A stretch of DNA of 64,000 bases from Parietaria judaica (lineage: Eukaryota > Streptophyta > Magnoliopsida > Rosales > Urticaceae): positions 8,246,001 through 8,310,000 of the forward strand of contig OX940865.1 in the NCBI GenBank assembly GCA_954871525.1, written 5' to 3'. The notes under the pieces are model-generated. The model ran no database searches and had not been told where the DNA came from. It worked only from the letters and a program-made list of their open reading frames with translations. Below are positions 11,901 to 22,023 of the stretch, piece by piece (position 1 is the stretch's first letter; every line of letters starts with the position of its first letter). The translations under genes were made by a program, and so were the position numbers.

Positions 11901-14900
11901 TCGGGTTTGATCCTGTCTCGCCATCGAAAGAGGGAAAATCCCCCCTAGGTATTGGGTTTGTGCAGTGGGCTTTCTCTGGTGATTTTTCAAGGTTCTCTGG
12001 AGTGTGCCTTCCGATGGGATGGACTGGCCAATCCCTATTATCGGTAAGCCCGTACCTTCCTTTCCGTCTCTTCTCATCTTCCTCCGCTGTCCTTGTCCAG
12101 TCATCGTGTCGAGCGTCACTCGGGCTATATGGGTTACGCGGGTACACAGAGCTTCCTTCGTCGTAATCGATCCCCCTCTGGGAATTATTACGAGTTCTGG
12201 GATCGGTCACCGTGCGTTCGCTAGAGTCCCGCTGTTTTTTACGCTCCTCTTCTTTTTGCGCCGAAGTTTGAGCCATTGAATCCGCCAGCCCCTCCATGAC
12301 CCCCCTCAGGCCTTGGATTTCTGCAGTCAATTTTCCCGTTTCTGTCATTATCTTTCCCGTCAATTTTTCCTCGGACTCACTAATCGCCCCTGACATGACC
12401 CTCCTCTGCATCACCAACGCATTCTCAACATATTGTTTTGAAGCTTCATCAATCTCTCCCTCATGTCGATTTGCGCCTGACTCCATGGGGTTCGTCGTTC
12501 CGGTTGGCTCTGATACCAAATTGTTACGTCCCCGGGTTTGCGATCTCGTTACCGGTCGATTTCTACCCCGTCCTGTCCTTCCTTGATCGTCAGCCTCTGA
12601 AGCCACGATTTCCTCAGATTCTGCCGAACTCCTTCAATCCCTTCCTCCAGAAACTCGCGAGTCACAAGTCTGCTGGATTCGTTGGACTCCTTCCTGCTGA
12701 TTACTCACTCACAACCAGAGAGTAGAGAGAGAGAAGAATGCGACAAAGAATTGGCTGAAAAGAAGCCTACGAACCCTAACCTCAATCGTGAGATTAGAAT
12801 TTCTTGGCTAATCATTTTATTCCATAATTGACCTATTTATAGGCCCTCACAATTCAGGAAAGTTGCTGAAATTGAAAAGCTGCGAAAATAGAAAGTTTCC
12901 TAAACAAAAAGGAAACGACACGACAACACGACATTAATTAAATTGACCCGACAAAAAGCAATAAATAAATAATCATACTCTCTTCCCTTATTCCTAGCCA
13001 CTTTTATGCGTGTTGCCGCTCTTATTCCGACGTTGGTACGTGTGACGGAATCTTGGGTCCATATCAGTGGGCTTCTCTAAAAGCCACACGTATCATATAA
13101 AAAGCCTATTATAATATATTATTTTATTTACTGATTTAATTTCAGTACTTATCTTAAAAAGTAAAAACCCAGCTATATAATAAAAAATAAAAAAATAGAC
13201 TATCTTGCGTCATTCCTTCCAATGCCTCCTGCTTCATCTTCGCATTCTCTGCTTTTGAGTGTTTTTAAGTGTTATTTTTTTAGTTTCTAAGTTTTTGTGT
13301 GTTTTAGTTTTAGATGACTAATTAAGTTTGAGGATTATGCAATTTTTAAGAGCTTATTATATTTATTTTATTTTTATATTATTTTAAAATAATTATATTT
13401 TATTTATTGAGGCTTACGCCTCAAACGCCTCAAGGCTATACGCCTTGAGGCACGGCGAGAAAACGCCTTGAGGCTTAAATACGCAATCCTAAACATTGAT
13501 TTTAAGCGCAGACATTATCAAGTTGATATAACGTCAAACCTGGAGGAGAACAGATGAAGTTATAAATCCAAAGGCGTATTCACCAACACGGGGATGTCTG
13601 ATGATAGCAACTTCCTTGAAAGCTTGTGTATTCTGATCTGAAATTGCAAAGCAATGGGGTTAATAGGCTTCATCGTCTGGTATACACAACATAATAAACC
13701 AAAAACGGATATAAAATAAAAATAGACCTGGAGAAATGGCAGAGCTGATCTGCTTCGAGGCATTGTAGATGTGACGAACAAAAGGCATTCGTTTTATGAA
13801 CCACTCCCCAAGGCTTAAAACAGAAGTACCCAACCACGATGACATAAATACCCCCACCAAGAAGATGAATGTTATTGAAGTAATGAATCCAAGACCTGAG
13901 ACCAATATACGTTTGTCAAAATTAGAATTAAAATGTCAGAAGGAAAACGATAAAATGAAAGCAAATAATCACTATAAACTAAAATATATATACATATGCA
14001 AATTATGGAGCAAGTTTTTAATTACAGTACTTGTAAAATGTGTTTAGAAGTAAGATTAACTTAAAGAATGGTTAAATTTCAAAGGCAAAAAACTGAGCCA
14101 AATTTCAATGTAGTAGCCAACAAGATTCAGAGAAACTAAGTTGGCCAAAAAAAGAACTGCACCTTCATAATAATTGATCAAAGAATAACATTCTTAATCA
14201 CCAAAATAAATACAAAAAACAAAAAATAAAGCAACTACTTTCAGATACTATACATGCTTACCAAATATATCAATTCCAAGCTGAGCATAAATTGGAGAGA
14301 AGAACCCATCAACAAAGTGAATAAACCACCATGTAATGTAGAAAGTGATAGCTATTGGAAACAAGATCACACTGCAAATTGCACAAAGAATAGGCAGGTC
14401 ACTATATGACAGCAATTAGTAATATAGCCGGAATTTTATGACCACGAGATATCATACTGTTATAGCTTTACGAGATCACGAAGCACAACTTTAAAAAGAT
14501 CAGCACATATACTCTGCCTGATCATCACACATACTCGTTTTAAGAACAAAACCACAAACAATAGTTTCCTGCACTTACCCAATCATTTAACTAGGCTATT
14601 CTTACTACTTAGAAACCCCAACTAAGAAAATTCAGAAAGCTACATTTACTTTAGATATACAGTAAGTTGACTGAACAGACTACTGTGTGCAGATCGGAAA
14701 CACGGATCAGCAAACGTAAACGGAAAACTCCAAAATGAGTGCTTACCATCCAGTCATGAACTTCTTCGATGCCCAGCTTCTAACAACCTTGTAAAATGTC
14801 TACAAGTAACATTGCATAGCAGAGCATGAATCAAATGGAAACGATACAGAGAGCATGAACACATCAAGTATATATATAACAATATATCACTCGAAACAAA

Positions 14901-15438
14901 GAGAAATTTCTACAAAAAAAAAAAAAAAAAACTACGTTACGTTTGGGAAAGTAACATTCACAAACAGAGTCGCAATGCGTGAAATCATGAATTGACAAAT
15001 GTCCGAGAAGAGTACAAAGGTATAGAAAAGGCGATATTTCCTTGATATAGAGATTTGATTGAATTTAATTAGACGATTTTTCTAACGATTCGCCCTAATT
15101 CAGATCCTGGCAAATCTCAGTTTCCACTAATCAATCCGCTTCTGATAACACCACTGTATCTAGTCAAGCACAAATCTTCGAAGAAACCCAAAATTCGCAC
15201 CAAATCCAGAACCCAAAACCTCCAGATTTCTCTCCGATTCGCCCACAACCCAAACGGGAGAAGGAAGTACCTCGCGGCCGGAGTGGTGCGTCGAGGAAGA
15301 GGAGGAGGAGGAGGAGGGCTCGGCGGCGGCGCCATGGGCGGAGGCGGAGTCGGCGACGGGGATGAGAAGCTCGCGATCTCGGTCCCTGTCTCTGCTGCCC
15401 AACGCCATGGCCATGGAGGAGGGTTTCTCATCGGCCAT
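5990..15438 (-). CDS. LCV: LIKE-COV (LCV) integral membrane protein
   Basis: Seven exons in frame with GT-AG introns: 15271-15438, 14747-14799, 14262-14371, 13728-13895, 13540-13637, 6453-6579, 5990-6093. They total 828 bp, 275 residues. The start is the ATG opening MADEKPSSMAMALGS. Exon 1 is a Ser-rich soluble N-terminus. SWASKKFMTGC leads into membrane segment 1 (VILFPIAITFYITWWFIHFV) and LGIDIFG precedes segment 2 (ITFIFLVGVFMSSWLG). The conserved soluble core follows: GEWFIKRMPFVRHIYNASKQ, VGEYAFGFITSSV, VPTNHLYIGDIFLV, VVSGGMSMPQIL. Arabidopsis COV1/LCV proteins are membrane proteins linked to vascular patterning and trafficking; that role is taken from the family. Oddity: intron 5 (6580-13539) is 6960 bp because of two nested transposons. 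The 3' UTR lies in about 5700-5989. Confidence 0.93.
7134..7678 (-). repeat. Gypsy 3' LTR
   Basis: Same 545-bp sequence as the copy at 12522-13066 with no differences seen by eye. Its first 73 bases, read on the minus strand, encode the end of gag-pol: the stop lies at 7606-7608. Confidence 0.95.
7606..12486 (-). CDS. Gypsy gag-pol polyprotein (chromovirus)
   Basis: A single uninterrupted frame of 1626 residues from the first ATG (MESGANRHEGEID). The frame is open further upstream into the LTR, but only a GTG is found there. Order, with rough residue numbers: Gag (PTTWLRKCDDYFEDQ near 200); zinc knuckle CFNCDDQYTYGHVC near 415; aspartic protease VDTGSSHNF near 490; reverse transcriptase with active site VFFDDILVYS near 848; RNase H (VVECDASGSGIGAVL); integrase HHCC (HTLGHEG, then CQTCQRNKW) near 1187-1230; catalytic Asp in SMDFVEAL and VSDRDKVF and Glu in GQTEVVNR; C-terminal chromodomain-like region (ELLVQWTADTPEGATWE) near 1565-1585. 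All catalytic motifs look intact. The last 25 codons overlap the polypurine tract and 3' LTR. Confidence 0.95.
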   Translation of the reverse strand: MESGANRHEGEIDEASKQYVENALVMQRRVMSGAISESEEKLTGKIMTETGKLTAEIQGLRGVMEGLADSMAQTSAQKEEERKKQRDSSERTVTDPRTRNNSQRGIDYDEGSSVYPRNPYSPSDARHDDWTRTAEEDEKRRKGRYGLTDNRDWPVHPIGRHTPENLEKSPEKAHCTNPIPRGDFPSFDGETGSNPTTWLRKCDDYFEDQCVTDDNAKVRHARGALTGPAHEWYEQMRNLIENYLTWKEFKAVCTDRFGVPDTANPIGEICNLRQTGTAGEYCKAFTTLNNKHHQLSNQVLMWLFCVGLTDELRREVEHQRPTSIFEAMKFARNIEFRVPYDKGPRAFYGYHAPNKVRDSVGNRGGQAPPGRVTQTRPNIAEEKRQEPKTVGGAAPKKPWKKLTFAEMAERKGKGLCFNCDDQYTYGHVCKPVLFYITLKMDDEVIEEEVEVDMEEIESAFISECAFLGKKTAKTFQVRAKVANGNGWTLVDTGSSHNFIKKDFVEQLGLPIIKRPGLTVGLPNGGRLSIEGYCKNVPITIQGVTFKTNCFVISLQGFDIILGMTWHNALGEVIWNGNDLTVSFDFEGQRVRWKSEAEEKGEQGSLHHLSLEDVEDLEAWFDEGEVFSTRPPPTISGEIVREKTAKAECWALANSHAEPGLTALIEEFSELFATPSGLPPKRSCDHKIRLLNGTNPVAVRPYRYPHLQKDEIERQCAEMLKAGIIRRSSSPFSSPVLLVKKSDNSWRMCMDLRELNKVTVKDKFPIPVVEELLDELHGARFFTKLDLTAGYHQIRMHEADIEKTAFRTHHGHFEFLVMPFGLSNAPSTFQGLMNSVFDDMLRKNVLVFFDDILVYSHSWDEHVNHVRAVFERLREHGLFLKKSKCAFGRSEVGYLGHVISHNGVRVDETKVEAVTKWPQPTTTRGVRGFLGLSGYYRKFIRDYGVIATPLTSLLRRTGFSWDDRATDAFMGLKKALSEAPVLALPNFNDEFVVECDASGSGIGAVLQQKGHPVAFFSRKLADRHSKLAAYERELIGLAKAIIHWRPYLWGRKFLIRTDHSSLKHLLEQRLTTPPQIHWVCKLLGYDFTVEYRAGALNKVADALSRRDEDCDNDQPRDLHALNFGSESFKTRLRSEFNSAKPLKELRDRVLAGELTAGWEVRDGLVWYKGRLVLGEGSDLVLEVLSGFHTLGHEGVQKTMDRIRKDFYWRGWKHAVQEFVANCQTCQRNKWEALQPSGLLQPLPIPHRVWADISMDFVEALPTSQGKSVILVVVDRFSKYAHFIPLSHPFTAVSVAKAFFHEIVRLHGFPESIVSDRDKVFRSTFWRELFRLAGTSLCFSTAYHPQSDGQTEVVNRTLEMYLRCMTGDNPKKWLAWLPWIEYVYNTSFHSALKTTPFRMVYGREPPRLISYTEGSTIVDELDVALTRWDTFLEATRTRLLEAQTRMKNHYDEHHRLVEFTVGEWVWLKLHPYRQLSASKKSCHKLSPRFYGPFKVIARVGSVSYRLEMPPNSRIHDVFHVSLLKKHKGTIPTTMGDLPRVFEGHTLPSRPYKLLRARRRLGERELLVQWTADTPEGATWENAAVLLESFPELELEDKLIVEEESNDMDPRFRHTYQRRNKSGNTHKSG
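7679..7692 (-). promoter_or_regulatory. Gypsy polypurine tract
   Basis: Minus strand gaggaagagagtaa directly before the 3' LTR. It lies inside the coding frame, where it encodes the EEESN part of the C-terminus. Confidence 0.75.
12506..12518 (-). promoter_or_regulatory. Gypsy primer-binding site (initiator tRNA-Met)
   Basis: Minus strand tggtatcagagcc, three bases inside the 5' LTR. It is the usual match to the 3' end of plant initiator methionine tRNA. Confidence 0.9.
12522..13066 (-). repeat. Gypsy 5' LTR
   Basis: Read on the minus strand it begins tgatatggaccc and ends ggacgtaaca. A TATA-like ctataaata lies near 12835-12843, which would start transcripts about 300 bp before the gag-pol ATG. 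Confidence 0.95.
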
Positions 15439-17414
15439 CGCCCCCCGAAAACGACACCGTTTTGTAAGGGCGTCTCGGCTCGGCAGTCAAGAGGAAATTT
15501 CCAGAAGGGCAATGAGTTGGACTCTGAATTGTCTCTCCTCCTCCTTATTGTTTGCTTTTTCCACTTAATTATTAATAATGGATATAATAAAATATGATTA
15601 TAGTTATTATTTTGGGTATAATGGAGTGACATTCATGTGAAAAATTCAAGAAAATGTGGGGTTAAATTAAATAAAGAAGCGGATTAGCCAATGCGAATAT
15701 TGGCTTTCTCTCTTTGGAGTTTTCATGGAGTTATGCTGCTGTCAACAAGGCTGTCACCTATAATGGTGCCCCAGGGGCATCTCCGTCATTTTACAAAACA
15801 CATACTCCTAATCTTGTATGTCGTTTATCTTATAATTTTTTTTTAATATTTGTGACAAAAGTGTTAAAGACTTTTCCAGATATCGCCACATATTTTCAAA
15901 CTTTTAATTAAGCTTTCCAACAAGAAAGGTTAGAATTTGTTGTTTTTTTTTTCGTTATTAAGCTTTCAAATACGAAAGGTTGAAAATTTTGTGTTTTGAT
16001 ATTTTTTTTCATATGTCTATTAATTTAAGTTGTTTGCACGTGTATGTCTAAAATAAAATAAAAAATACTCTGCATTAATAAAGACACGTAAGACAACATC
16101 AGTTAAATACGTATATTTAATGACTTTGAGTTTCTAATCGGCGCAACTGAAAATTTGAGAATATAATGCTATTTTAAAATAATTTAAATATTTTTATCAC
16201 AAATATCTCTTTTATTATTTTTTTCGCTATAATTTTCTCTTAAATTTAAGGGTAGTAGTTATTTCAAGGTGCACTTTTGTGTTTGAAAATGTATATTTTG
16301 GTATTATTATTTTAGGTAAAATAGTTCTATTTTTTCATTAAGAGATCATTTACGATAAGATATAATAATAGTGGGGGCAACTTTGCAGTTGAAACTTGAA
16401 AACTTTATGGCGCATGTGAAGAGTAAGATTTAATCAAGCCAGCATACGACAAGATCTTAAACAGCTGCACGGCCCATAAACGACGAGTCGTAACTTCTCC
16501 TGTCGTTTTCACAATAAGCAATGTTTCATACTTTTCCTGCTTGGTACAGCCCGGTCAATATAGACGGAACTCACTGGTCAACGACCAATTTACGTTGACC
16601 CGTTGGGGTAACATTCCATTGGGCGCATGCCACGTGGAATAGTGTCACGCGACATTTGATTCATTTTTATATTTCTTGAGGTCAACACCGACCGAGCGCT
16701 GGCTTCTCTGATGCCGTGTCCAAAGACTCGATCAGATTCGTGAGCAGCCCCACATGATTCATGGAGTCATTCATTCAAAACTAAAGAAGGTCATCAATTA
16801 TGATTATCATGCAAAATAATTCAATAAGGCATAAATATAATTGCATTATGATCTTTTGATAAGAGAATTTTGAGACCTTATATTATATGTAGTTGTATTA
16901 TTAAATTGTTTTGATTAGTAAAATCTTTCAGTGAAACAACTCTTCAAATTTTATTGTGAGCATTGTCAAAACCTCCGACGTGATTATGCAATCTCTCCTA
17001 ATTATTTTTATTTAAATTTCGACGGAGTATGCGCGGGACATTGAGGGAAGCGCACGGCACCAATGCAGAGGAGGTTCAACGGAGTATGCGTGACGGTGGG
17101 AGGGGCAGCCCGTGTACACCTAGACTCCGCTTCTGGTCTGAATTTGAGTAAGGTCTCGTGTCTCGATTTTTTTTTATTTCTATTCGATTCCATGTATGTA
17201 TTTGAGTCATGGATGCTATGTAAAGATATATGCTAATCTATTATCCGTAATCCGACCCGAACAACAAATTGGTATAAAAATACTCAGCAACTAAATCTTT
17301 TTTTTTTTATGGTTAATTAAGATCATATACAGACTCGTGGCATGTCACAGCAAGCTAAAAATCTTGAAATTACTATACAGCTCACCCCAAAAAATACCAA
17401 GAAAAACTCACTCG
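15439..17414. other. Intergenic: LCV promoter side and 3' flank of the DUF4378 gene
   Basis: LCV is transcribed leftward from about 15.5-15.6 kb, so 15440-15700 holds its 5' UTR and promoter. The rest is AT-rich with two similar aagctttccaacaagaaagg blocks at 15910-15985. The GC-rich frames opposite LCV exon 1 (15283-15597) are shadows of its Ser/Arg-rich coding sequence. Confidence 0.5.
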
Positions 17415-19643
17415 TCAAGTGAAGACCTCCTCAATGAGTCCACTCAGCACCATCCTCTCGACACTGCTAACGACCTGCTCGGCGTCGTCGGGGCGAAACC
17501 CGTCTCTCCAGCCGGAGTCCCACACCCCGCACGCCCTGTCCCGCTCCAGCATTGTATAAACGCAGTCCGCCGCCGCCTCGCCAAACTTTCTCAGGGCCTC
17601 GACCCCGTCGCTCACTTCCTCCACCAACGTAGCAACAGCGACACGTCGTCGCTGTTTCACTGCTCGGCTCGGGAGCAAAGGATGCCCGGTTCGCGAGTCC
17701 CGAAGGCTTCTTCGTTCCATCAGCTCGATCGCGCAGTCCACCAGCAATTTCGCGGTGGATTCGTCAAAACCGTCGATGGGCCGTGCTAGCAGGGTGGTGG
17801 AGTAGTCTGCGTTGACATCGAAGAGCTCCACCGCGCAGGTCTTGAAGGCGAGGCTGCTCGTGAACAGATCTCTTGGATTGAGCGTTTCGCAGTTGAGGCT
17901 CGGTGCTGTTGATGCTGTCGCGTGGGGATGACAACTCTGACCACCGCCCCAGCGTTCTGCAGGGAAGCAAACACGGAAGTTTACGTTTTTGGAGGAAATT
18001 TTCTACGATAATTGAACCGAAAAGATGCGAATTCGGGTTACTCGTAACTGCGTTTAACCGTCCCTGGCTTACCTTGAATCTCCGTGTCCTGTCCCTTGAG
18101 GAGCTGATCTTCAACAATGGGAAGTTGAGCTTTGTTAATGTCAACTGGTACTTCACGACACTCGCTTTCACCGGCGAGTTCAACTCTTGTCTCGTGAGTC
18201 TGCAGATAAACATTGAAATGTAATTCAAGCAGATCTTAAGAATGCAATTCATCACTTTATAAGTACATTTAGACTCGCTGCTGAGTTGGATGAGACGGGC
18301 TTCTTTGCCAGCTTCTCTTTCTTTTGGTAGCTCTTCTTCGGATTCGGGGGATTACTAGCTGAACTCCGTTCAGCACGTTTGGTGGCGCTCGGTTGTCGAG
18401 AGTTCTGAATCTTTGCAACCTTCGACTGTGGATCCGGCTTCCTCGCCTTGACAGAAGTCTTCTTGGCTTGATCGTCAAGCTTTGGAACACTTCTTCTCTT
18501 TGCAATATCCTTCTCCGATGACTTCGTGTCGACGGGGATCACCTTCGGTTTCGGGATCTTCTCCACCCTCTTTTCGAAGCCCTCGTTAGAGATTTTCTTG
18601 ACTGGACGCGAGGCTATCGGCTTTGCGGCTGCGTTGGCTTTGTCCGAAACTTGTTTCTCCTGCGGTGCTTCGATGATCACTCTTTGCTCGTGGATCATTT
18701 CTATGTTCGGTTTCGGAACCGGTTTATATGATTTCAGTGCCCTGTCTCTGTAGCTGGGGATCGCTCTCGGTCGCAGCTCTTCGCCTCCTCTTGGCTTCCT
18801 CGGCATCTTTCTTCTGTACAGAGGGTCGTCTTCCTCAAGGTACGGGACGCGCATAGGCTTTATGAGCACGATCGGAGGGCCTTCGTCGAGCAAATTCCGA
18901 TCCGAACATGAAGCGGCATTGAGAGGAGAGCGATCCAAACTCTCGGACGAGTCGCTCCCGAGAAGCCCTTTGAAGTGCATAGAGTCGAGAATCTCGTTCA
19001 AGGTCCTCCTCCTCTCCGGCACTCTCTCTCCCGGAGCCTCGCGCCCTTCGGTCCGCTTCGCCGAGGCGGCTTGCGAAGGGTAGTGTTCGAGCCCCATCAG
19101 CTTGGCGATCAGATTCGGCCCTCGGGCAGCCCCCGATCCCGACGACCACTCGGAAGAGCTCGAAGCCGAGGCCGCCTTCTTCTTAGGCAACACGAGCCGC
19201 TGCTTGACGAGGCTCTCCCTGATCACTCTCTTCAGCTCCTCCCCGTCGGAACCGGGTCTCTCCGCCGCCTGCTCCCTCTTGAGCCTGGCCATGAAGCGCG
19301 ACGCCTCTTGGAGCTTGCTGAGCATGGCCAGCGAGTCCTGCAGATCGATGGCGCCTCGCAGAAGGTCAGCAGCGACGTCGTCGGAACGCGCCCCGACGGA
19401 CCAGCGCTGGATGGTCCGGTTGAGCTTCTGGGCGCCGCGGGAGACCTCCATGAGCTGGAAGGAAGCAGGGCTGTGAGGCTCAGGCTCAGTCTCCTCCATG
19501 GAATCACTGAAACTGGGCTTGGTGATTGGATGGGAATGGGAGGGTTTGGATCTTCTGAGAGGCCTGCAAGTGACGACGCCTTTGGGGTCGTCACACGTGA
19601 CAAGCGACCGGTACAGCGCTGATCTCAGGCCGTCTTGAGGCAT
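17415..19643 (-). CDS. DUF3741/DUF4378-domain protein (TRM-like)
   Basis: Three exons: 18267-19643, 18073-18199, 17415-17956, total 2046 bp, 681 residues. I chose the ATG at 19643 (MPQDGLRSALYRSLVTCDDP), a conserved opening in this family; the frame is open seven codons further up but only from a TTG. The long exon 1 has a helical stretch (LQDSLAMLSKLQEASRFMA) near 105-125, the DUF3741 signature NLIAKLMGLEHYPS near 180, then a basic low-complexity region (VKARKPDPQSKVAKIQNSRQ). Exon 3 encodes DUF4378 (FDESTAKLLVDCAIELMERR, then ALRKFGEAAADCVYTMLERD) ending SGLIEEVFT. Proteins with this pair belong to the TON1-recruiting/LONGIFOLIA-like group that acts on cortical microtubules and cell elongation. 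The exact member is not assigned and function is family inference. Intron 1 is only 67 bp. Confidence 0.88.
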
Positions 19644-20463
19644 GCTCTGTTTGGCACGTTTCAAACAGAGCCCATCAATCCCAATTGTATATTATATAGT
19701 TGGATATTATAATGGTGAGTGTTTGGGTACGAGATCGTCCGCGGATACAGACATATAAGACAGTGGGTTGATTCTGTTACGCAAAAAGCCAAAAGTAAAT
19801 GATGAGGTGCTCCACATAAACAAGTAATAAGAGGAAAACGATGCTTTGAAATTTTCAACTGAAGCTGGGTTTTGTGGCTCTTTCTCAGCATTTGATTTGG
19901 TTTGGTTTGGTTTGGTTTGTTTGCTTCTCAAGTAGCGAAGCTCACTGGCTTGGCATAGACCCACAAATTGTTTGGTGTTTCAGGAAAATGGTAAATGAGA
20001 TAGAGAGAGAGAGAGATATCACAGATCCATGGAAGAGGAGGAGAGAGAGAGAGAGTCGGTGCTTAAACTTGCACACTAATGTTCACGCTCTGAAACTCCA
20101 TGAGTGGTGGCAAAAGTAAAAGAGAGAGAAAGGGGTCTATAAATCTACTTTGTGTTTTGTTTGATTTGAGAGAGGAAAGATCATTGGAAGATCATGAGGT
20201 CGTGTGACTAAAATTGCATTTTTATTTGTTTATTCGTCATCATGTTGTATGATTCAGAGAGAGAGAGGTACGGCAAGTTCACACTGTGCAATTGATGGGA
20301 AGCTACCATAAATTGTATGCTTCTATTTAATGCCTCCTATTTTGTTTTTATTTTTTTGTAATAATCTTGTATTTCTACTTTGCATTGAATCTTTGGTGAA
20401 AGAATTTAGGGGTGAAAGTAAAAAAAAAAAATAGTAATTGTATATTAAAATGTTTATTGTACG
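19644..20463. other. Upstream region of the DUF4378 gene
   Basis: Contains the presumed promoter and 5' UTR of the minus-strand gene, a tggtt pentanucleotide run at 19893-19919 and GA-rich tracts (agagagag) at 19990-20060 and 20110-20175. No gene seen. Confidence 0.5.
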
Positions 20464-20934
20464 TAGGCCTGAATCCATAACCGAAAATGGGAATTTGACT
20501 ATTTTTTTCACTGTCCTGAAAAAACTTTTAGTTTTGGTTCTGAAAAGTCCTTGTTTTTTTTTTTTAAATCAGAACTGGGACCGGGACACCGATTAAAATC
20601 CCGATTTTTTAGGACCAAAATTCAGGACGAAAAGCGGGACAACTCAGGGACAAAATCCAAGATAGAAACATGACGAAAAAAAACAAATCCAAAATGCAAA
20701 TTACCAAATCCGAGTAAATCCAAAATGTAAAATACCAAATTCGAGTACAAAAGCAAAATACAAAATAAACAAATGCAAAATACGAGTTCAGGTCGTGAAC
20801 TTCACAATACCGAATCCTAATCTCAGTGCAAAAAACCGAGTCTAAAATGCTAAAGAGTAACTCCGAGTACAAACAAATTATTTTTTATAACAAAACGACA
20901 TATAAGAAATGACATCACTACAAGAAAAGTCATG

Positions 20935-21235
20935 TATAGCAACGACATTTATTGCGACGACACAATTATCGTTGCTATATGTTTGTATAGCAACGACATT
21001 TATTGCGACGGCGAAATGTCGTTGCTATATGTTTGTATAGCAGCGACATTTATTGCGACGGCGAAATGTCGTTGCTATATGTTTGTATAGCAACGACATT
21101 TATTGTGACAACAAAATGTCGTTGTTATATGTTTGTGTAGCAACGACATTTATTGCGACGACACAATGTCGTTGCTGTATATGTTTGCATAGCAATGACA
21201 TTTATTGCGACAACAAAATGTCGTTGCTATATTGC
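20935..21235. repeat. CACTA subterminal array: six 50-bp hairpin units
   Basis: Units start at 20935, 20986, 21036, 21086, 21136 and 21188. Each contains tagcaacgacattta, a short GC-rich loop and the reverse complement aaatgtcgttgcta, so every unit can fold on itself. The unit sequence drifts by a few substitutions, with aacgac/gcgac variants. Confidence 0.9.
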
Positions 21236-21276
21236 GATGACATTCATAACCCTATGAGTGAGTAGTTTGTAAGAAT

Positions 21277-22018
21277 TAGGGGTGCAAATAATAACCGGAA
21301 ACCGGGTAATTATCCGAATCTGTATCCGAATCCGGATTTCGGATCCGGGTACCCGAATCCGGATTAAAACCGGATAAGGGTACCGGGTATTAAAAGTTAA
21401 AAAACGGGTTACCCGGTTTAATTACCATGTTTATTTGATTTTTATGTTAATTTCTTAGGGTTTCCAATACTGACTGAGTCAAGGATGAAAATGCAATAAG
21501 GGGCATAACGGTAGAAACCGCCTGCTCGTGTGTGGATCATCAAGTGAAAGATCAATAACCCGAATTTGATTGTATCAATGGACACCCTGCTGTAATAAAG
21601 GGAATAATATATATTATATCACTAAAGAGTGCAGCCTCGGGGTTATAGTGGAATAACACCGAGGTTTGACGAACACCCTAGCAGTTCGTTGGAGCTTAAG
21701 TGATACGGGTCCATGGTCCCCAGGATAGCTCCGTAACGGATGATACGTACGTGATAAAGACATTGAAATGTTTTTAAGATCATTTGGCAAGACTCATAAA
21801 ACTGAAGTCTGTGACAGACATCAGATAGTTTTATCTAGGGGTGCAACCGGGTAGGGTACCCGGAACCGGGTACCCGGTTTTTTTAATTTTACTACCCGGT
21901 ACCCGGAACCGGTTTTGAATCCGCATTAAATATTCATTTGTTGAATATGGGGGTGGATGCAATTAGACTAGATTCAGACTTGGGTCATGAAATGTCTATT
22001 TACCTAAAAGCGGCAAAA
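21277..22018. repeat. CCGG-rich hAT-type terminal fragments inside the CACTA element
   Basis: Two blocks begin with the hAT-like terminus taggggtgcaa (21277 and 21836) followed by alternating ggtacccgg/accggg tracts (21277-21415 and 21836-21920). I could not pair them with inverted ends or a target duplication, so they may be fragments of two nested insertions. The sequence between (21420-21835) is unassigned. Confidence 0.4.
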
Positions 22019-22023
22019 GTACC

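Larger units (their letters stand above)
7134..13066 (-). mobile_element. Complete Ty3/gypsy chromovirus retrotransposon
   Basis: 5933-bp element with two 545-bp LTRs, a 5-bp target duplication gtggg (7129-7133 and 13067-13071), a primer site, one gag-pol frame and a purine tract. It is transcribed on the minus strand, the same direction as the LCV gene that hosts it. By eye the LTRs are identical over their full length, so the insertion is very recent. Confidence 0.97.
6915..13498. mobile_element. Non-autonomous hAT-type element, interrupted by a gypsy element
   Basis: Left terminus cagtgttgtgaaaaacg and right terminus (reverse complement) caatgtttaggattgcg are imperfect inverted repeats flanked by an exact 8-bp duplication attttaag (6907-6914 and 13499-13506), the hAT hallmark. 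Without the inserted gypsy the element is about 646 bp (6915-7133 plus 13072-13498). It is rich in palindromic aaggcgcgcctt and gaggcttacgcctc blocks. It has no coding capacity and lies in LCV intron 5. Confidence 0.8.

Noticed and set aside
12487..12606. Gypsy gag-pol start inside the 5' LTR
   Set aside because: The frame is open into the LTR but begins with GTG. The first ATG is at 12486, just after the primer site.
15283..15597. Gly-rich plus-strand frame opposite LCV exon 1
   Set aside because: Antisense shadow of the Ser/Pro/His-rich exon 1; no splice or family support.
18975..19622. 215-residue plus-strand frame over the DUF4378 gene
   Set aside because: GC-rich shadow of exon 1, composed of Arg/Leu/Pro without domain content.
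19644..19664. Longer N-terminus for the DUF4378 gene (seven more residues)
   Set aside because: The extra codons start at TTG. The ATG at 19643 opens the conserved MPQDGLRS start.
20935..21235. CRISPR-like array (six 50-bp periodic units)
   Set aside because: Plant nuclear DNA. The units are self-complementary throughout with no spacers, and lie at a CACTA terminus.
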